A stretch of 64,000 nt of DNA from Roseovarius spongiae (GTDB lineage Bacteria > Pseudomonadota > Alphaproteobacteria > Rhodobacterales > Rhodobacteraceae). The translations under genes and the position numbers were made by a program. Below are positions 50,108 through 58,997 of this stretch, in pieces. Location of the stretch: positions 62,001 to 126,000 of the forward strand of contig NZ_RAPE01000003.1 of the NCBI RefSeq assembly GCF_003651245.1. Direction: 5' to 3'. Position 1 is the first letter of the stretch. Each line of letters opens with the position of its first letter. The notes below the pieces were generated by a model. The model made no database searches. It saw only the letters and a program-made list of their open reading frames with translations, and was not told the origin of the DNA.

Positions 50108-50638
50108 TCATGGCGCCATCTCACGCACGCGGGCCGACAGCCAGTCGAGGTCGGGATCGGTGATGCCCAGCGCGCCGAGATGGCTCGCGGTGTTGTAGAG
50201 ATACTCGGTGTTCGGGCCGCGCCCGCCGACCGCGCGGGCGATGATTTCCGCCTGATCCTCTAGCGGCAGACCGCCGCAATATTGCACGTGATCCTTGTCC
50301 ACCACGTAGGTCACCGCCCGCACCCTGCGCCCGTCGACCAGGTCGACATCGAGCATCCGCTCAAGATAGGCCGAGGAGATCAATTCGCGTTCCCGCAGGT
50401 AGGCCAGCACCCGGTCCTGCGCGGCCTCGCCCACCGACAGCGCCACGCCGAGGCAACTCGCCCCCGGCGCCGCGTCGAGCGCGAGCACGAGGCCCGGATT
50501 CTCGTCCGTGCCGCGATGGTGAATGCTGCGCATGCAAAAGCTGCGGGCATAGCCCGGAAGCGTCGCGATCACCTGTTCCTCGGTCTCGAAACCCGGGTTC
50601 CACACCAGCGAGCCATAACCGAACACCCACATCGTCAT
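50108..50638 (-). CDS. chaC: ChaC-type glutathione-specific gamma-glutamylcyclotransferase
   Basis: 176 residues. The substrate-binding motif VFGYGSLVWNPGF is at the N-terminus (YGSL). RSIHHRGTDENPGLVLALD and CLGVALSVGE follow, with a catalytic Glu expected in the ERELIS segment (LAYLRERELISSAY). It degrades glutathione to 5-oxoproline and Cys-Gly. GGAGGAAGG lies upstream. Divergent from the DUF2125 gene. Confidence 0.9.
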   Translation of the reverse strand: MTMWVFGYGSLVWNPGFETEEQVIATLPGYARSFCMRSIHHRGTDENPGLVLALDAAPGASCLGVALSVGEAAQDRVLAYLRERELISSAYLERMLDVDLVDGRRVRAVTYVVDKDHVQYCGGLPLEDQAEIIARAVGGRGPNTEYLYNTASHLGALGITDPDLDWLSARVREMAP

Positions 50639-50780
50639 TCCGTCACCTTCCTCCCGAGCGAGCCCGTTTTCGCAGCCGTCACCCCAAGATCCCGTGAAAC
50701 GGATTGTGGCGGCCGATGGCTGCCCTATAAACACCATCGGGTCTGCGCGTCAAAGGCCGCGATAACCGAAGGGGCCGAAC

Positions 50781-51788
50781 ATGCGAACGTTACTGGCGAT
50801 CATCGTGTTGGCCGCGCTCGGCTGGGCCGGCTACTGGTTCGTCGGCGCGGGCGCGGCCAGGGCCGGGTTCACCGCCTGGTTCGACGACCGGCGCGCCGAG
50901 GGCTGGGTCGCCGATTACGCCGATCTCTCGATCTCGGGCTTTCCCAACCGCTTTGACGCCAGCTTCGGCGACATCGCGCTGGCCGATCCGGGCACAGGGC
51001 TGGCGTGGGAGGCGCCGTTCTTCCAGATCCTGGCGCTCAGCTACCGGCCCAACCACGTGATCGCCATCTGGCCCGACACCCAGCTTATCGCGACACCGCT
51101 GGAGAAGTACCAAGTGGCCAGCGACGACATGCGCGCGAGCCTCGTGCTCGAACCGCGGCTCGGCCTGACGCTCGAGCGCGCGCATTTTACCTCCAAAGGG
51201 CTGCGCGTCACGCCTGAAGGCCAAAGCGCACCGTGGCGCGCCGCGGAACTGCGGCTCGCCGCGGACCGGGTTCCCGCGGATGCGCGGCCCGACTACCACC
51301 TCGGCTTTCTCGCCGAGGCGCTGACGCCGCCGGGCGAATGGCTGTCTCGCTTCGATCCCGAAGGATCGCTGCCCGACACGTTCGGGCTGCTGCGCGCCGA
51401 TCTCAGCGTCATATTCGACAAACCGTGGAACCGCAGCGCCATCGAGGAGGCCCGCCCGCAACCGCGCCGCATCAGGCTCAAGCTTGCCGAGGCGATGTGG
51501 GGGCGGTTGTCGCTCGCGGCGGCGGGCGAAGTCACCGTCGACGAGGCCGGAACGCCGACCGGCGAGATCATGGTCAAGGCGCGGAACTGGCGCGAAATGC
51601 TGAGGCTTGCGCGGCAGTCCGGCGCATTGCCGGAAACGCTGGCCGGACCGCTCGAGGACGGGCTCACCATGCTGTCGCGGCTGGCCGGCAACCCGAAGAC
51701 GCTCGATATTCCGCTGAAGTTCTCGGGCGGGCGCGTCTGGCTCGGGCTCGCGCCGATCGCCGCGGCGCCCGTGCTGCGGATCCGGTAA
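50781..51788 (+). CDS. DUF2125 envelope protein
   Basis: 335 residues with an uncleaved or cleaved N-terminal helix (TLLAIIVLAALGWAGYWFVG). The DUF2125 hallmarks are GFTAWFDDRRAEGWVADYADLSISGFPNRFDASFGDIAL and a repeated beta-strand pattern, which resembles AsmA-like periplasmic proteins. Residues VMVKARNWREMLRLA fit the C-terminal conserved part. It probably resides in the inner-membrane/periplasm. The function is unknown. Confidence 0.85.
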   Translation: MRTLLAIIVLAALGWAGYWFVGAGAARAGFTAWFDDRRAEGWVADYADLSISGFPNRFDASFGDIALADPGTGLAWEAPFFQILALSYRPNHVIAIWPDTQLIATPLEKYQVASDDMRASLVLEPRLGLTLERAHFTSKGLRVTPEGQSAPWRAAELRLAADRVPADARPDYHLGFLAEALTPPGEWLSRFDPEGSLPDTFGLLRADLSVIFDKPWNRSAIEEARPQPRRIRLKLAEAMWGRLSLAAAGEVTVDEAGTPTGEIMVKARNWREMLRLARQSGALPETLAGPLEDGLTMLSRLAGNPKTLDIPLKFSGGRVWLGLAPIAAAPVLRIR

Positions 51789-51795
51789 GGTCGGC

Positions 51796-52761
51796 TCAGC
51801 GGCAGTAGGATCCGCTGCGATACCGCGCCGTGTCGAAATGGAAGTGATCGCGGTGAAACCGGTTCGCATCCGGCCCCAGAACCGTGCCGAACGGGCCGCA
51901 GGCGGCGCGGTGCATCCGGCGCAGGATGCGCCCCTCCGCGCCGCTGTTCCAGTCCGACAGCACGGTGATCTCGTTGCCGTCACGCAGAACGAAACCGGCG
52001 ATGTCGATGGCCCGACCGCGCCCATGTTCGGAGATCTTGGCGCCCCTCTGGTTGTTACGCGTCCGGCAGGCGTAATGCGCCACGACATGCAGCGCCCGCA
52101 CTCCGCCGCCGTAATTGCCGACCGCGGGCTTCATGCCGCCGTCTATCCATCGCTTGACGCTCTTGGCGGTGACGCAGTCCATCACCGCCTTCTGGCTGAG
52201 CGCGACGCCGCTGATTTCATGCACGCGCACGGCGTTCTCCACGCCGCAGCCGTTCAGCCGACCGGGAACGCGACCGATCTCGGCTCCCTGGATCGAGAGA
52301 TCGCCGCAGACCGCGCCGCGGGCGCGCTGCTGCTTGCGCGCGACCGCCTTCTTGGTGACGCCGCGGGGCCGCAGCAGCGGACGCAGCGAACTGAAGAGCC
52401 CGCGCCGTTCGGACGTGGCCGTAACACTCGCGGCGCTCGCGTCTTGGGGCGTCGCAATGGCCGCGCCGCGGCGCTGTTCGCGTTCGCCAACGGAAAGGGA
52501 CGCGGCGGCGTCCTGTCTGGAGGGCGCGGACGGTTGCGCGGCGCTTGCGGCCGCCTGCGCGGCGTCGTTCTTCGCGCCGGGTCGCTCGACCGGGCGGATG
52601 GCGCCCAGGCTTGATGCCGTGGCTTGCGGCGGCGGCGGGACGACGGCGGCGACAGCGACCGATCCGGGCCGCGCGACCGGGCGCAGCGATGTCTTGGGCG
52701 CCGTGGCCCACGCCATCCCGGCGCAACAGACCAGCATGGTGGCGATGACCAGGCGCTTCAC
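51796..52761 (-). CDS. extensin-like cell-wall protein with SLRPxxRP repeats
   Basis: 321 residues from a GTG overlapping the tyrA stop (GTGA). Signal peptide to about residue 19, then three copies of an RP motif at residues 25-32 (SLRPVARP), about 54-61 (AIRPVERP) and 125-132 (SLRPLLRP) in an Ala/Pro-rich linker. The C-terminal extensin-like domain (about 145-321) has CGDLSIQGAEIG, LNGCGVENAVRVHEISGV, HYACRTRNNQRGAKISEHGRGRAIDIAGF and DHFHFDTARYRSGSYCR. The His residues in SEHGRGRAID and HFHFD resemble the zinc ligands of VanY/DacB-type peptidases, so an endopeptidase-like activity is possible. Confidence 0.85.
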   Translation of the reverse strand: MKRLVIATMLVCCAGMAWATAPKTSLRPVARPGSVAVAAVVPPPPQATASSLGAIRPVERPGAKNDAAQAAASAAQPSAPSRQDAAASLSVGEREQRRGAAIATPQDASAASVTATSERRGLFSSLRPLLRPRGVTKKAVARKQQRARGAVCGDLSIQGAEIGRVPGRLNGCGVENAVRVHEISGVALSQKAVMDCVTAKSVKRWIDGGMKPAVGNYGGGVRALHVVAHYACRTRNNQRGAKISEHGRGRAIDIAGFVLRDGNEITVLSDWNSGAEGRILRRMHRAACGPFGTVLGPDANRFHRDHFHFDTARYRSGSYCR

Positions 52762-53675
52762 GTCTTCTTTCCCCTGCCGAAATCGGGGGCGTCGGTGTCC
52801 TGCCCGGCCTCGATGATGCCGCGCCGGATCGCGCGGGTGCGCGTGAAATAGGCGTGCAGGTGATCGCCGTCGCCAGTGCGGATCGCGCGTTGCAGCGCGA
52901 AGAGTTCCTCGGTGAAACGCCCGAGGATCTCGAGCGTGGCGTCGCGGTTGTTGAGGAACACGTCGCGCCACATGGTCGGATCGCTTGCCGCGATGCGGGT
53001 GAAATCGCGGAAACCCGCGGCGGAATACTTGATGACCTCGCTGTCGGTCACCCGGCGCAGGTCGTCCGCAACACCCACCATCGTGTAGGCGATGAGGTGC
53101 GGCGCGTGGCTCGTCACCGCGAGGACGAGGTCGTGATGATCAGCCTCCATCCGGTCGGTATGCGCGCCGATGCCCTGCCAGAGCGTTTCGAGCCTCTGGA
53201 CCGCGTCCTCATCGGCGCCCTCGGGCGGCACGATGAGGGTCCAGCGCCCCTCGAACAGTTCCGCAAAGCCCGAACGCGGCCCGGAATGCTCGGTCCCCGC
53301 CAGCGGGTGCGCGGGGACGAAATGCACGGCGTCCGGCAGGTGCGGGCCCACCGCCTCGATCACCGCGCGCTTGACCGAACCGACATCGCTCACCGTCGCG
53401 CCGGGTTTCAGGTGCGGTCCGATCTCGCGCGCGACGCCCTCCATCGCGCCGACGGGTACGCAAAGCACCACGAGGTCCGCGCCCTCGACCACCTCCGCGA
53501 GACTGTCGCAGATCCGGTCGCAGAGGCCGATTTCGCGCGCGACGTCGCGGGTTTCGGCCGAGCGGGCGAATCCCGTGACTTCGCCCGCCAGCCCCGCGCG
53601 CCGGATCGCCAGGGCCATCGACCCGGCGATCAGGCCCAGCCCGATCAGCGCGACGCGATTGTAAGGCGCGCTCAT
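52758..53675 (-). CDS. tyrA: prephenate/arogenate dehydrogenase
   Basis: 305 residues from the ATG overlapping the hisC stop. The NAD-binding fold is [21 protein letters not shown]; the active-site region has [30 protein letters not shown] (catalytic His) and [14 protein letters not shown]. It performs the oxidative decarboxylation step toward tyrosine. Operon order hisC, tyrA, extensin-like gene, each overlapping by 4 bp. Confidence 0.93.
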   Translation of the reverse strand: MSAPYNRVALIGLGLIAGSMALAIRRAGLAGEVTGFARSAETRDVAREIGLCDRICDSLAEVVEGADLVVLCVPVGAMEGVAREIGPHLKPGATVSDVGSVKRAVIEAVGPHLPDAVHFVPAHPLAGTEHSGPRSGFAELFEGRWTLIVPPEGADEDAVQRLETLWQGIGAHTDRMEADHHDLVLAVTSHAPHLIAYTMVGVADDLRRVTDSEVIKYSAAGFRDFTRIAASDPTMWRDVFLNNRDATLEILGRFTEELFALQRAIRTGDGDHLHAYFTRTRAIRRGIIEAGQDTDAPDFGRGKKT

Positions 53676-54757
53676 CGCGCCACCTTCATGAACTGGCCCA
53701 CCGCGTGCGCGACGCGGCGGCACGAGGACTCGTCGCCCACGGTGATGCGCAGGCAGTTGGGCAGGTTGTATCCCGCCACCCGGCGCACGATCAGCCCCTC
53801 GGATTTCAGGTGCTCGTCGCAGGCCTCGGCCTCGGCCTGACTGGCAAAGCGCGCGAGGATGAAATTCGCGGTGGAGGTGTCCGAGGGCACGCCGTGCTCG
53901 GCCAGCGCCTCGGCCAGCCAGGCGCGCAGGCGGGTGTTGTCGGCGCGGCATTTCTCGACCCAGGCGGTGTCGCGCACTGCCGCCTCGGCGGCGGCGAGCG
54001 CTGCGGTCGAGAGGTTGAAGGGCCCGCGCACCCGGTTCAGCGCGTCCAGCACATGCGCCGGGCCATAGCCCCAGCCGATGCGCAGCCCGCCAAGCCCGTA
54101 GAGCTTGGAGAAGGTGCGCGTCATCACCACGTTCTCGCGCGCCTCGACCAGCGCCGCGCCGCCGTCATAGCCCTCGACATACTCGGCGTAAGCTCCGTCG
54201 AGCACCAGCAGCGCGCGGTCGGGCAGGTTGTCGGCCAGCCGCGCCAGCTCGGCCTCGCCGACCATCGTGCCGGTGGGGTTGTTCGGGTTGGCGACGAAGA
54301 CCAGCCGCGTCGCATCCGTGCAGGCGGCGAGGATCGCGTCCACGTCGGTCACGCGCTCCCGCTCGGGCGCCTCCACGGGGTTAGCGCCGTTGGCCAGCGC
54401 GCTGATGCGGTACATGCCGAAGCCGTGCTCGGTATGGACCACATCCTCGCCGGGGCCGGCATAGGCCTGGCAGAGAAACGAGATGATCTCGTCGCTGCCG
54501 GCGCCGCAGATGATGCGGTCGGGGTCGAGCCCGTGCACGTCGGCGATGGCGCGGCGCAGCGCGCCGTGATCTGGGGACGGGTAGCGGTGCAGATCGAAGG
54601 CCGCCTTGCGGAACGCGTCCCGCGCCGCGTCGCTCGGCCCGTAGGGGTTCTCGTTCGAGCTGAGCTTGACCGCGTTCGCGATCCCTTCCACATGCGCGGC
54701 TCCGCCCTGGTAAGGCGCGATATCCATGATGCCGGGTTGCGGCGCGATCTTCGTCAT
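53672..54757 (-). CDS. hisC: histidinol-phosphate / aromatic aminotransferase
   Basis: 361 residues, PLP fold type [20 protein letters not shown] and [15 protein letters not shown] at the N-terminus, [50 protein letters not shown], and the PLP Lys in [20 protein letters not shown]. Its 4-bp overlap with tyrA suggests that it also transaminates prephenate or phenylpyruvate in tyrosine/phenylalanine synthesis, as in other alphaproteobacteria. Confidence 0.94.
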   Translation of the reverse strand: MTKIAPQPGIMDIAPYQGGAAHVEGIANAVKLSSNENPYGPSDAARDAFRKAAFDLHRYPSPDHGALRRAIADVHGLDPDRIICGAGSDEIISFLCQAYAGPGEDVVHTEHGFGMYRISALANGANPVEAPERERVTDVDAILAACTDATRLVFVANPNNPTGTMVGEAELARLADNLPDRALLVLDGAYAEYVEGYDGGAALVEARENVVMTRTFSKLYGLGGLRIGWGYGPAHVLDALNRVRGPFNLSTAALAAAEAAVRDTAWVEKCRADNTRLRAWLAEALAEHGVPSDTSTANFILARFASQAEAEACDEHLKSEGLIVRRVAGYNLPNCLRITVGDESSCRRVAHAVGQFMKVAR

Positions 54758-54814
54758 GTGGCAGATTCCCCTTCACGCGGTTCTAGACGCGGTCGGCGCG
54801 ATTGACCAGAACCA

Positions 54815-54850
54815 GAAAAAAGGGCCGCGGCGGTTCCCCGCCACGGCCCT
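54815..54850 (-). terminator. rho-independent terminator of rpsD
   Basis: On the minus strand GGGCCGTGGCGG-GGAA-CCGCCGCGGCCC (one G-T pair) is followed by TTTTTTCTGG. It sits 32 bp after rpsD and before hisC. Confidence 0.9.
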
Positions 54851-54881
54851 GAACAAACTTTCCGGGCAGAACGGGCGGACC

Positions 54882-55502
54882 CTAGTTCTGCGCGTAGAAT
54901 TCGATGACGAGGTTCGGTTCCATCATCACCGCGTAGGGCACGTCGCCGAGGCTCGGCGTGCGCACGAAGGTCGCGGTCATCTTGGAATGATCGGCGTCGA
55001 TGTAGTCGGGCACGTCGCGCTCGGCGAGTTGGGTCGCCTCGAGCAGCACCGCCAGCTGCTTGGAGCGGTCGCGCACCTCGATCACGTCGCCCTCGCTCAC
55101 GCGGTAGGAGGGGATGTTGACGCGCTTGCCGTTCACCTTCACGTGGCCGTGGTTCACGAACTGGCGCGCGGCGAACATGGTGGGCACGAATTTCGCGCGG
55201 TAGACCACCGCGTCGAGCCGGCGCTCGAGCAGGCCGATCAGGTTCTCGCCGGTGTCGCCGCTGACGCGCGCGGCTTCGGAATAGATGCGCTTGAATTGTT
55301 TTTCGGTGAGGTCGCCGTAGTAGCCCTTGAGCTTCTGCTTGGCGCGCAGCTGCAGGCCGAAGTCCGAAATCTTGGCCTTGCGGCGCTGGCCGTGCTGGCC
55401 GGGCCCGTATTCGCGGCGGTTGACCGGGGATTTCGGGCGGCCCCAGATGTTTTCGCCCATGCGGCGGTCGATCTTGTACTTGGCAGACGTGCGTTTGGTC
55501 AC
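54882..55502 (-). CDS. rpsD: 30S ribosomal protein S4
   Basis: 206 residues, the standard length, from GTG with AAGGAG upstream. N-terminal [20 protein letters not shown] and [18 protein letters not shown] are typical. The S4 RNA-binding domain spans about 95-160 ([42 protein letters not shown]). Primary 16S rRNA binder. Monocistronic, between its own promoter and terminator. Confidence 0.98.
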   Translation of the reverse strand: MTKRTSAKYKIDRRMGENIWGRPKSPVNRREYGPGQHGQRRKAKISDFGLQLRAKQKLKGYYGDLTEKQFKRIYSEAARVSGDTGENLIGLLERRLDAVVYRAKFVPTMFAARQFVNHGHVKVNGKRVNIPSYRVSEGDVIEVRDRSKQLAVLLEATQLAERDVPDYIDADHSKMTATFVRTPSLGDVPYAVMMEPNLVIEFYAQN

Positions 55503-55534
55503 GGCTGATCTCCTTCGGATGTGGCCGCTCCTCC

Positions 55535-55609
55535 GCCCGTGCGGGCGTCCTCGCGGCAGTGAAGGGCGTTGTCCTCTGGATTTCTCCCGACAGGCATCCC
55601 CTTGCGGGG
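55535..55609 (-). promoter_or_regulatory. structured rpsD 5' leader, possible S4 autoregulation
   Basis: The leader of about 120 nt contains CCCC-GCAA-GGGG (on the transcribed strand; a GNRA-type loop, plus coordinates 55598-55609) and GCCCG-CA-CGGGC (55535-55546). S4 binds structured leaders in other bacteria, so an autoregulatory site is possible. Not a recognised Rfam class to me. Confidence 0.35.
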
Positions 55610-55632
55610 GCCGCCAACACCAATGAAGCGCG

Positions 55633-55660
55633 CTTATACGCGGGCGGCGCGCCGTGTCAA
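55633..55660 (-). promoter_or_regulatory. rpsD promoter
   Basis: On the minus strand TTGACA, a 16-bp GC-rich spacer and TATAAG. This is one of the best sigma70 matches in the window and gives a roughly 120-nt leader. Confidence 0.7.
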
Positions 55661-55676
55661 CCACCGACGCGCCCAA

Positions 55677-55722
55677 AGAGTCTTCATGCCTCCGGCGGGG
55701 ATATTTCCGGCAAGAAGAAAGA
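55677..55722 (+). repeat. dispersed intergenic repeat, copy A
   Basis: Reads AGAGTCTTCATGCCTCCGGC-GGGGATATTTCCGGC-AAGAAGAAAGA. It lies between rpsD and the Hint-domain gene. It is the best-conserved copy together with copy B. Confidence 0.75.
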
Positions 55723-55736
55723 CCTTGGCCGGGGGG

Positions 55737-56801
55737 TCAGGCCGCCTCGTGCGCGAGGATCGCCGCCTCGGGGCCGCTCAGGCTGCGTCGGGCGAAGCCG
55801 CCATAGCTGTCCGGCTCATGCTCGAGCGCGGGGTGACGCGCCAGCAGCCGCAGGCGGTCCTCGTCCTGCAAGGCCGACAGCGCCGCGCTTGCGGGGTGGA
55901 AGCTTTCGGTTTCCACCCCGTTGGCCCAGAGGATCTGGTGGCGCGGCAGGAGCAGGTGGATATAGGTCACCTCGCGCACCGCGAGATCGACGCGCACATT
56001 CCCGCCGTCGACCAGGTCCTTGGCCGAAACCAGCACCTCGGGCGTGTTGAAGAGCGCGCGGGCGACATCGCCCTGCACCAGCATCCGGTGTTCGGGCGAA
56101 ACCAGCAGTTCCTCGTCCGGGCGGTCCGAGCCCAGCGCGTGCGCGCGGATGCGGATCGGGCGCAACTTCGGCATGGCGAAGAGGCGCGCGCCGGTCATGC
56201 GGCGGCTGCCGATCCACTGGATCTCTTCCGCGCCGTTGTCCTTGGTCATCACCCGGTCGCCCTCGCGCAACTCCTCGACCAGGCGCGGGCCTTCGGGGGT
56301 CTCGATCCGCGTGCCGGGGGTGAAACAGATCACCCCGCCCGCACCCGGCCCGGTCGAGGCGCGCTGCGGCCCTTCGAGCGTGTGATGCACGACCCACATT
56401 TCGGTGTTCCTGGGCGGGAACCCGTCGGTGAACATGAGGAGCGGCGGCGTATCGCGCCCGGTCTCGATCACCGTGACGGTGTGGCTCTGCGCGCCATCGG
56501 TCACGACAAAGCTGCTGTCGGCGAGCGGTTCGTCCATGTCGACATCATCGATATCGCGCGCCCCGCTCATGGCCGCGCCCACCAGGCGTCTGACCATCCG
56601 CGCCGCGCTCTTGCGGTTAATCCTGTCCCCGTCCGTCTGCTCCAGCCGCAAAAGCTCGCTCGGCCCGTCCACGCGCACGGCTTCTCCGCGCCAGGACCAG
56701 GTGGCCCCGACCGAGATCGACCGTTTCGCGCCGGTTTGAAAACCGTCCACTTCCGTTTGCGACCAGGAGATGACGAACGTGCCCCGAAAGCCCGTTCCCA
56801 T
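55737..56801 (-). CDS. Hint-domain (Hint_2, hedgehog/intein-type) protein
   Basis: 354 residues without a signal peptide. The Hint module spans about residues 157-310: nucleophile Cys in GGVICFTPGTRIETPEG, the block LVEELREGDRVMTKDNGAEEIQWIGSR, and the conserved LLVSPEHRMLVQG His block, followed by the LPRHQILWANGVETESFHP segment. The N-terminal 155 residues are beta-rich and unassigned. Hint_2 proteins are abundant in Rhodobacterales, usually after RTX or adhesin-like parts; self-cleavage is predicted but not shown. Confidence 0.85.
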   Translation of the reverse strand: MGTGFRGTFVISWSQTEVDGFQTGAKRSISVGATWSWRGEAVRVDGPSELLRLEQTDGDRINRKSAARMVRRLVGAAMSGARDIDDVDMDEPLADSSFVVTDGAQSHTVTVIETGRDTPPLLMFTDGFPPRNTEMWVVHHTLEGPQRASTGPGAGGVICFTPGTRIETPEGPRLVEELREGDRVMTKDNGAEEIQWIGSRRMTGARLFAMPKLRPIRIRAHALGSDRPDEELLVSPEHRMLVQGDVARALFNTPEVLVSAKDLVDGGNVRVDLAVREVTYIHLLLPRHQILWANGVETESFHPASAALSALQDEDRLRLLARHPALEHEPDSYGGFARRSLSGPEAAILAHEAA

Positions 56802-56889
56802 ACCTGCTCTGCCTGCCTCTTGTTCTTTTTATTATGTGGAGCCTAGCAAAAACGAATCGCTCTGGAAAGATACCGCCAGGGCGCTGTGT

Positions 56890-57807
56890 TCAAAAATCCA
56901 CATGTATCCGCAGTGACCCGATCACCTGGCGTTCGCGCTGCCCCTTGAATTCGCGGTCAAGCCAGGTCAGCCCGTAGAACGCGCGATGCCCGCCCTGTCC
57001 GCTCCAGTGCAGCCCCGCGCGCAGGCGATTGCGGGTATCGGCAAGGGCGAAGCCCCGACTGGCGGGAAGCAACGCACTGCTCTCGACATGGGCGATGTCG
57101 CCGCCTACCACCCATGCGAACCCGGTCTCATGGTTGGTGATCGCGCGATAGCGATGGCCCGACACAGGGTCGCGCAACAGCAACTCCCCCCGCCCGACCG
57201 GGCCGAACGTCAGGTCGGCCCCGACCCGCGCGAGCGTCTCGATCCCCGCGCGCGCCTCGACGAAGGGACGCAGCCGCCCCGTCTGCCCGATGGTGTAGGT
57301 GCGGCCCAGCTCAAGAACGGCGGTCGGGTGGATATCGTCCCCGATCTGCGCTCGCCGGGTGGCGGATGACAGGTTCTGACCGCCCAGCGCGTCGTGGAAA
57401 AAGTCCTGGAAGTCGTCGATCCCGGTCTGCGGCCCGGTAAAGACCAGATCACCCCCGAGCGACATTTCCGCTCCGCCCAGGTCGAAATGCGTATGCAGGC
57501 CGACCGTCAGCAGCCCGGCATAGGGACGGTCCGTCGCCCCGGGCCGTGCGAGGTCTTCCGGCGCGATCGCCTCGGCCCCCAGGCGCAGTTCCAGCAATTC
57601 GCCGAACCCCGAGGGCAAACCGCCGGTCCAGCCCGGCCCCCAGACCCGGCTCGATGCGACCGAACCGCTGCGCCATCGGTCGGCCCCGTCGCCCAGGAGG
57701 TCGTTGGTCACCAGCCGACCATAGCCCAAACGCACCCGCTCGGCGGTCGCGGCGGAACCGGTGAATGTCAAGACGGCGCACAGCGCCAGCGCGAGAATGC
57801 GGATCAT
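56890..57807 (-). CDS. LpxR-family (DUF2219) outer membrane lipid A deacylase-like protein
   Basis: 305 residues. Signal peptide MIRILALALCAVLTFTGSAATA. The LpxR signature begins RLVTNDLLGDGADRWRSGS (Asn-Asp of the active site) and continues RPYAGLLTVGLHTHFDL and FTGPQTGIDDFQDFFHDALGG, where the His may be the catalytic one. Alternating beta-strands suit a 12-strand barrel, and the C-terminal Phe (RIHVDF) is typical of BAM substrates. LpxR removes a 3'-acyloxyacyl chain from lipid A. Confidence 0.8.
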   Translation of the reverse strand: MIRILALALCAVLTFTGSAATAERVRLGYGRLVTNDLLGDGADRWRSGSVASSRVWGPGWTGGLPSGFGELLELRLGAEAIAPEDLARPGATDRPYAGLLTVGLHTHFDLGGAEMSLGGDLVFTGPQTGIDDFQDFFHDALGGQNLSSATRRAQIGDDIHPTAVLELGRTYTIGQTGRLRPFVEARAGIETLARVGADLTFGPVGRGELLLRDPVSGHRYRAITNHETGFAWVVGGDIAHVESSALLPASRGFALADTRNRLRAGLHWSGQGGHRAFYGLTWLDREFKGQRERQVIGSLRIHVDF

Positions 57808-58005
57808 CGGTAATTTCCTGTCTGTCGCCCCCCGGCGGGGCGGTCATGGCACTGGTGCGACGGGGAAGGCCAGCATCGACTGCGCAGATGGCGCCCCCGC
57901 GACGATATCGGGGCGCAGAAGTGGCTTTCGCGCCACCCGGACCCTTTCTTGGCGAAAACACCTAATGCCAACCTTGCGGCGCGCGCAACTCCGCGGGCGG
58001 GGCGC

Positions 58006-58608
58006 TCAGCCCTCCGCGTCGTCCCCGAGCGCGCGGATCCAGAACTGGAGGGCGTGATCGCTTTCGGCGCTCTGCCCGACCTCCTTCCACGCGAAATGCG
58101 CCACCGCCCCGGGCAGCGGGGCGTAGCCGCGCTTGCGCCAGAACGGGTCGAGCGGGGCGTAACCCTCGGGGCGGGCCGGGTGATCCCCGGGGCGCTCCAC
58201 TGCGCAGAAGGCCGAGTAGCGCCGCCCCAGCGCGCGCGCATGGGCCTCGCGCGCATCGAAAAACGCATGCCCCAGCCCCCGCCTCCGGTAGGCGGGCAGC
58301 AGCACCGATTCGGCGCAGTAGAACACCTCGCCAAGCGTGATCCCCTGCCCCGCGAAGGCGCGGGCGAAATCATCCGCGTGGTCCTCCATCGGAGCACCGG
58401 TCGCCGCCCCGACAAGGCGCGGGCCATCGAAGGCGCCGACGAGGATGGCCTCGTCGCTGTCGCGATAGGCCTGCAAATACTCCCGCTCATAAGCGGCGTC
58501 GCCGTCGTAGAGATAGGGATAGGCGCGGAACACGGCGATCCGCAGCAACGCCACGTCGTCGAGCGCCGCCTCGAGATCGGCGCCGCGCAGAACGCGTATC
58601 TCCGTCAC
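58006..58608 (-). CDS. GNAT-family N-acetyltransferase
   Basis: 200 residues from a GTG that overlaps the stop of the SnoaL-like gene (GTGA). Acetyl-CoA-binding motif A is GEVFYCAESVLLPAYRRRGLGHAFFDAREAHA; a DDFARAFAGQGI insert precedes it. AFDGPRLVGAATGAPM is a typical beta4 segment. Substrate unknown. It shares an operon with a ketosteroid-isomerase-like protein. Confidence 0.85.
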   Translation of the reverse strand: MTEIRVLRGADLEAALDDVALLRIAVFRAYPYLYDGDAAYEREYLQAYRDSDEAILVGAFDGPRLVGAATGAPMEDHADDFARAFAGQGITLGEVFYCAESVLLPAYRRRGLGHAFFDAREAHARALGRRYSAFCAVERPGDHPARPEGYAPLDPFWRKRGYAPLPGAVAHFAWKEVGQSAESDHALQFWIRALGDDAEG

Positions 58609-58997
58609 GAGACCTGCGCCATCCAGTCCTCGAGGTTGTAATAGGTCACGATGCGGGTGATCCTGCCGTCCTTCAGCGAGAAGAACGACCCGGCGGGCAG
58701 CCGGTATTCCTGGCCGCGCGCTTCGGGAAGCCCCTCGTCGCTTTGCAGATATGTGCCGTTCACGGTGAACTCGGCCGCCGCGCGGGTTCCGCCCTCGGCC
58801 TCGAACAGCACCATGTCGGTCAGCTCCTCGCGGTAGCAGCGGCTCATGTGGGCGCAGAATTCCTCGAACGCCGCCTTGCCGCGGCGCACACCGCCCTGGT
58901 TGACGTGATGGGCCACGTCGTCGGACAGGCAATCGAGCATCCCGGCGGTATCGCCGGCGTTGAAGGCGTCGAAATAGCGTTTCACGGTGTCGGTCAT
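58605..58997 (-). CDS. SnoaL/ketosteroid-isomerase-like protein (130 aa)
   Basis: NTF2-like fold: TDTVKRYFDAFNAGDTAGMLDCLSDDVAHHVNQGG at the N-terminus, then RRGKAAFEEFCAHMSRCYREEL, EFTVNGTYL and LPAGSFFSLKDGRITRIVTYYNLEDWM. The sequence fits the steroid delta-isomerase-related family often paired with a GNAT gene. The reaction is unknown. It overlaps the upstream phosphatase gene by 4 bp. Confidence 0.85.
   Translation of the reverse strand: MTDTVKRYFDAFNAGDTAGMLDCLSDDVAHHVNQGGVRRGKAAFEEFCAHMSRCYREELTDMVLFEAEGGTRAAAEFTVNGTYLQSDEGLPEARGQEYRLPAGSFFSLKDGRITRIVTYYNLEDWMAQVS

Noticed and set aside
55683-55721. Rho-independent terminator
   Set aside because: The pairing possible in the dispersed repeat is weak (CCGG only) and not kept between copies, while the unpaired core sequence is conserved.
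55737-56801. Intein
   Set aside because: No host exteins or homing endonuclease domain; the Hint module is C-terminal in a small protein, as in Hint_2 families.
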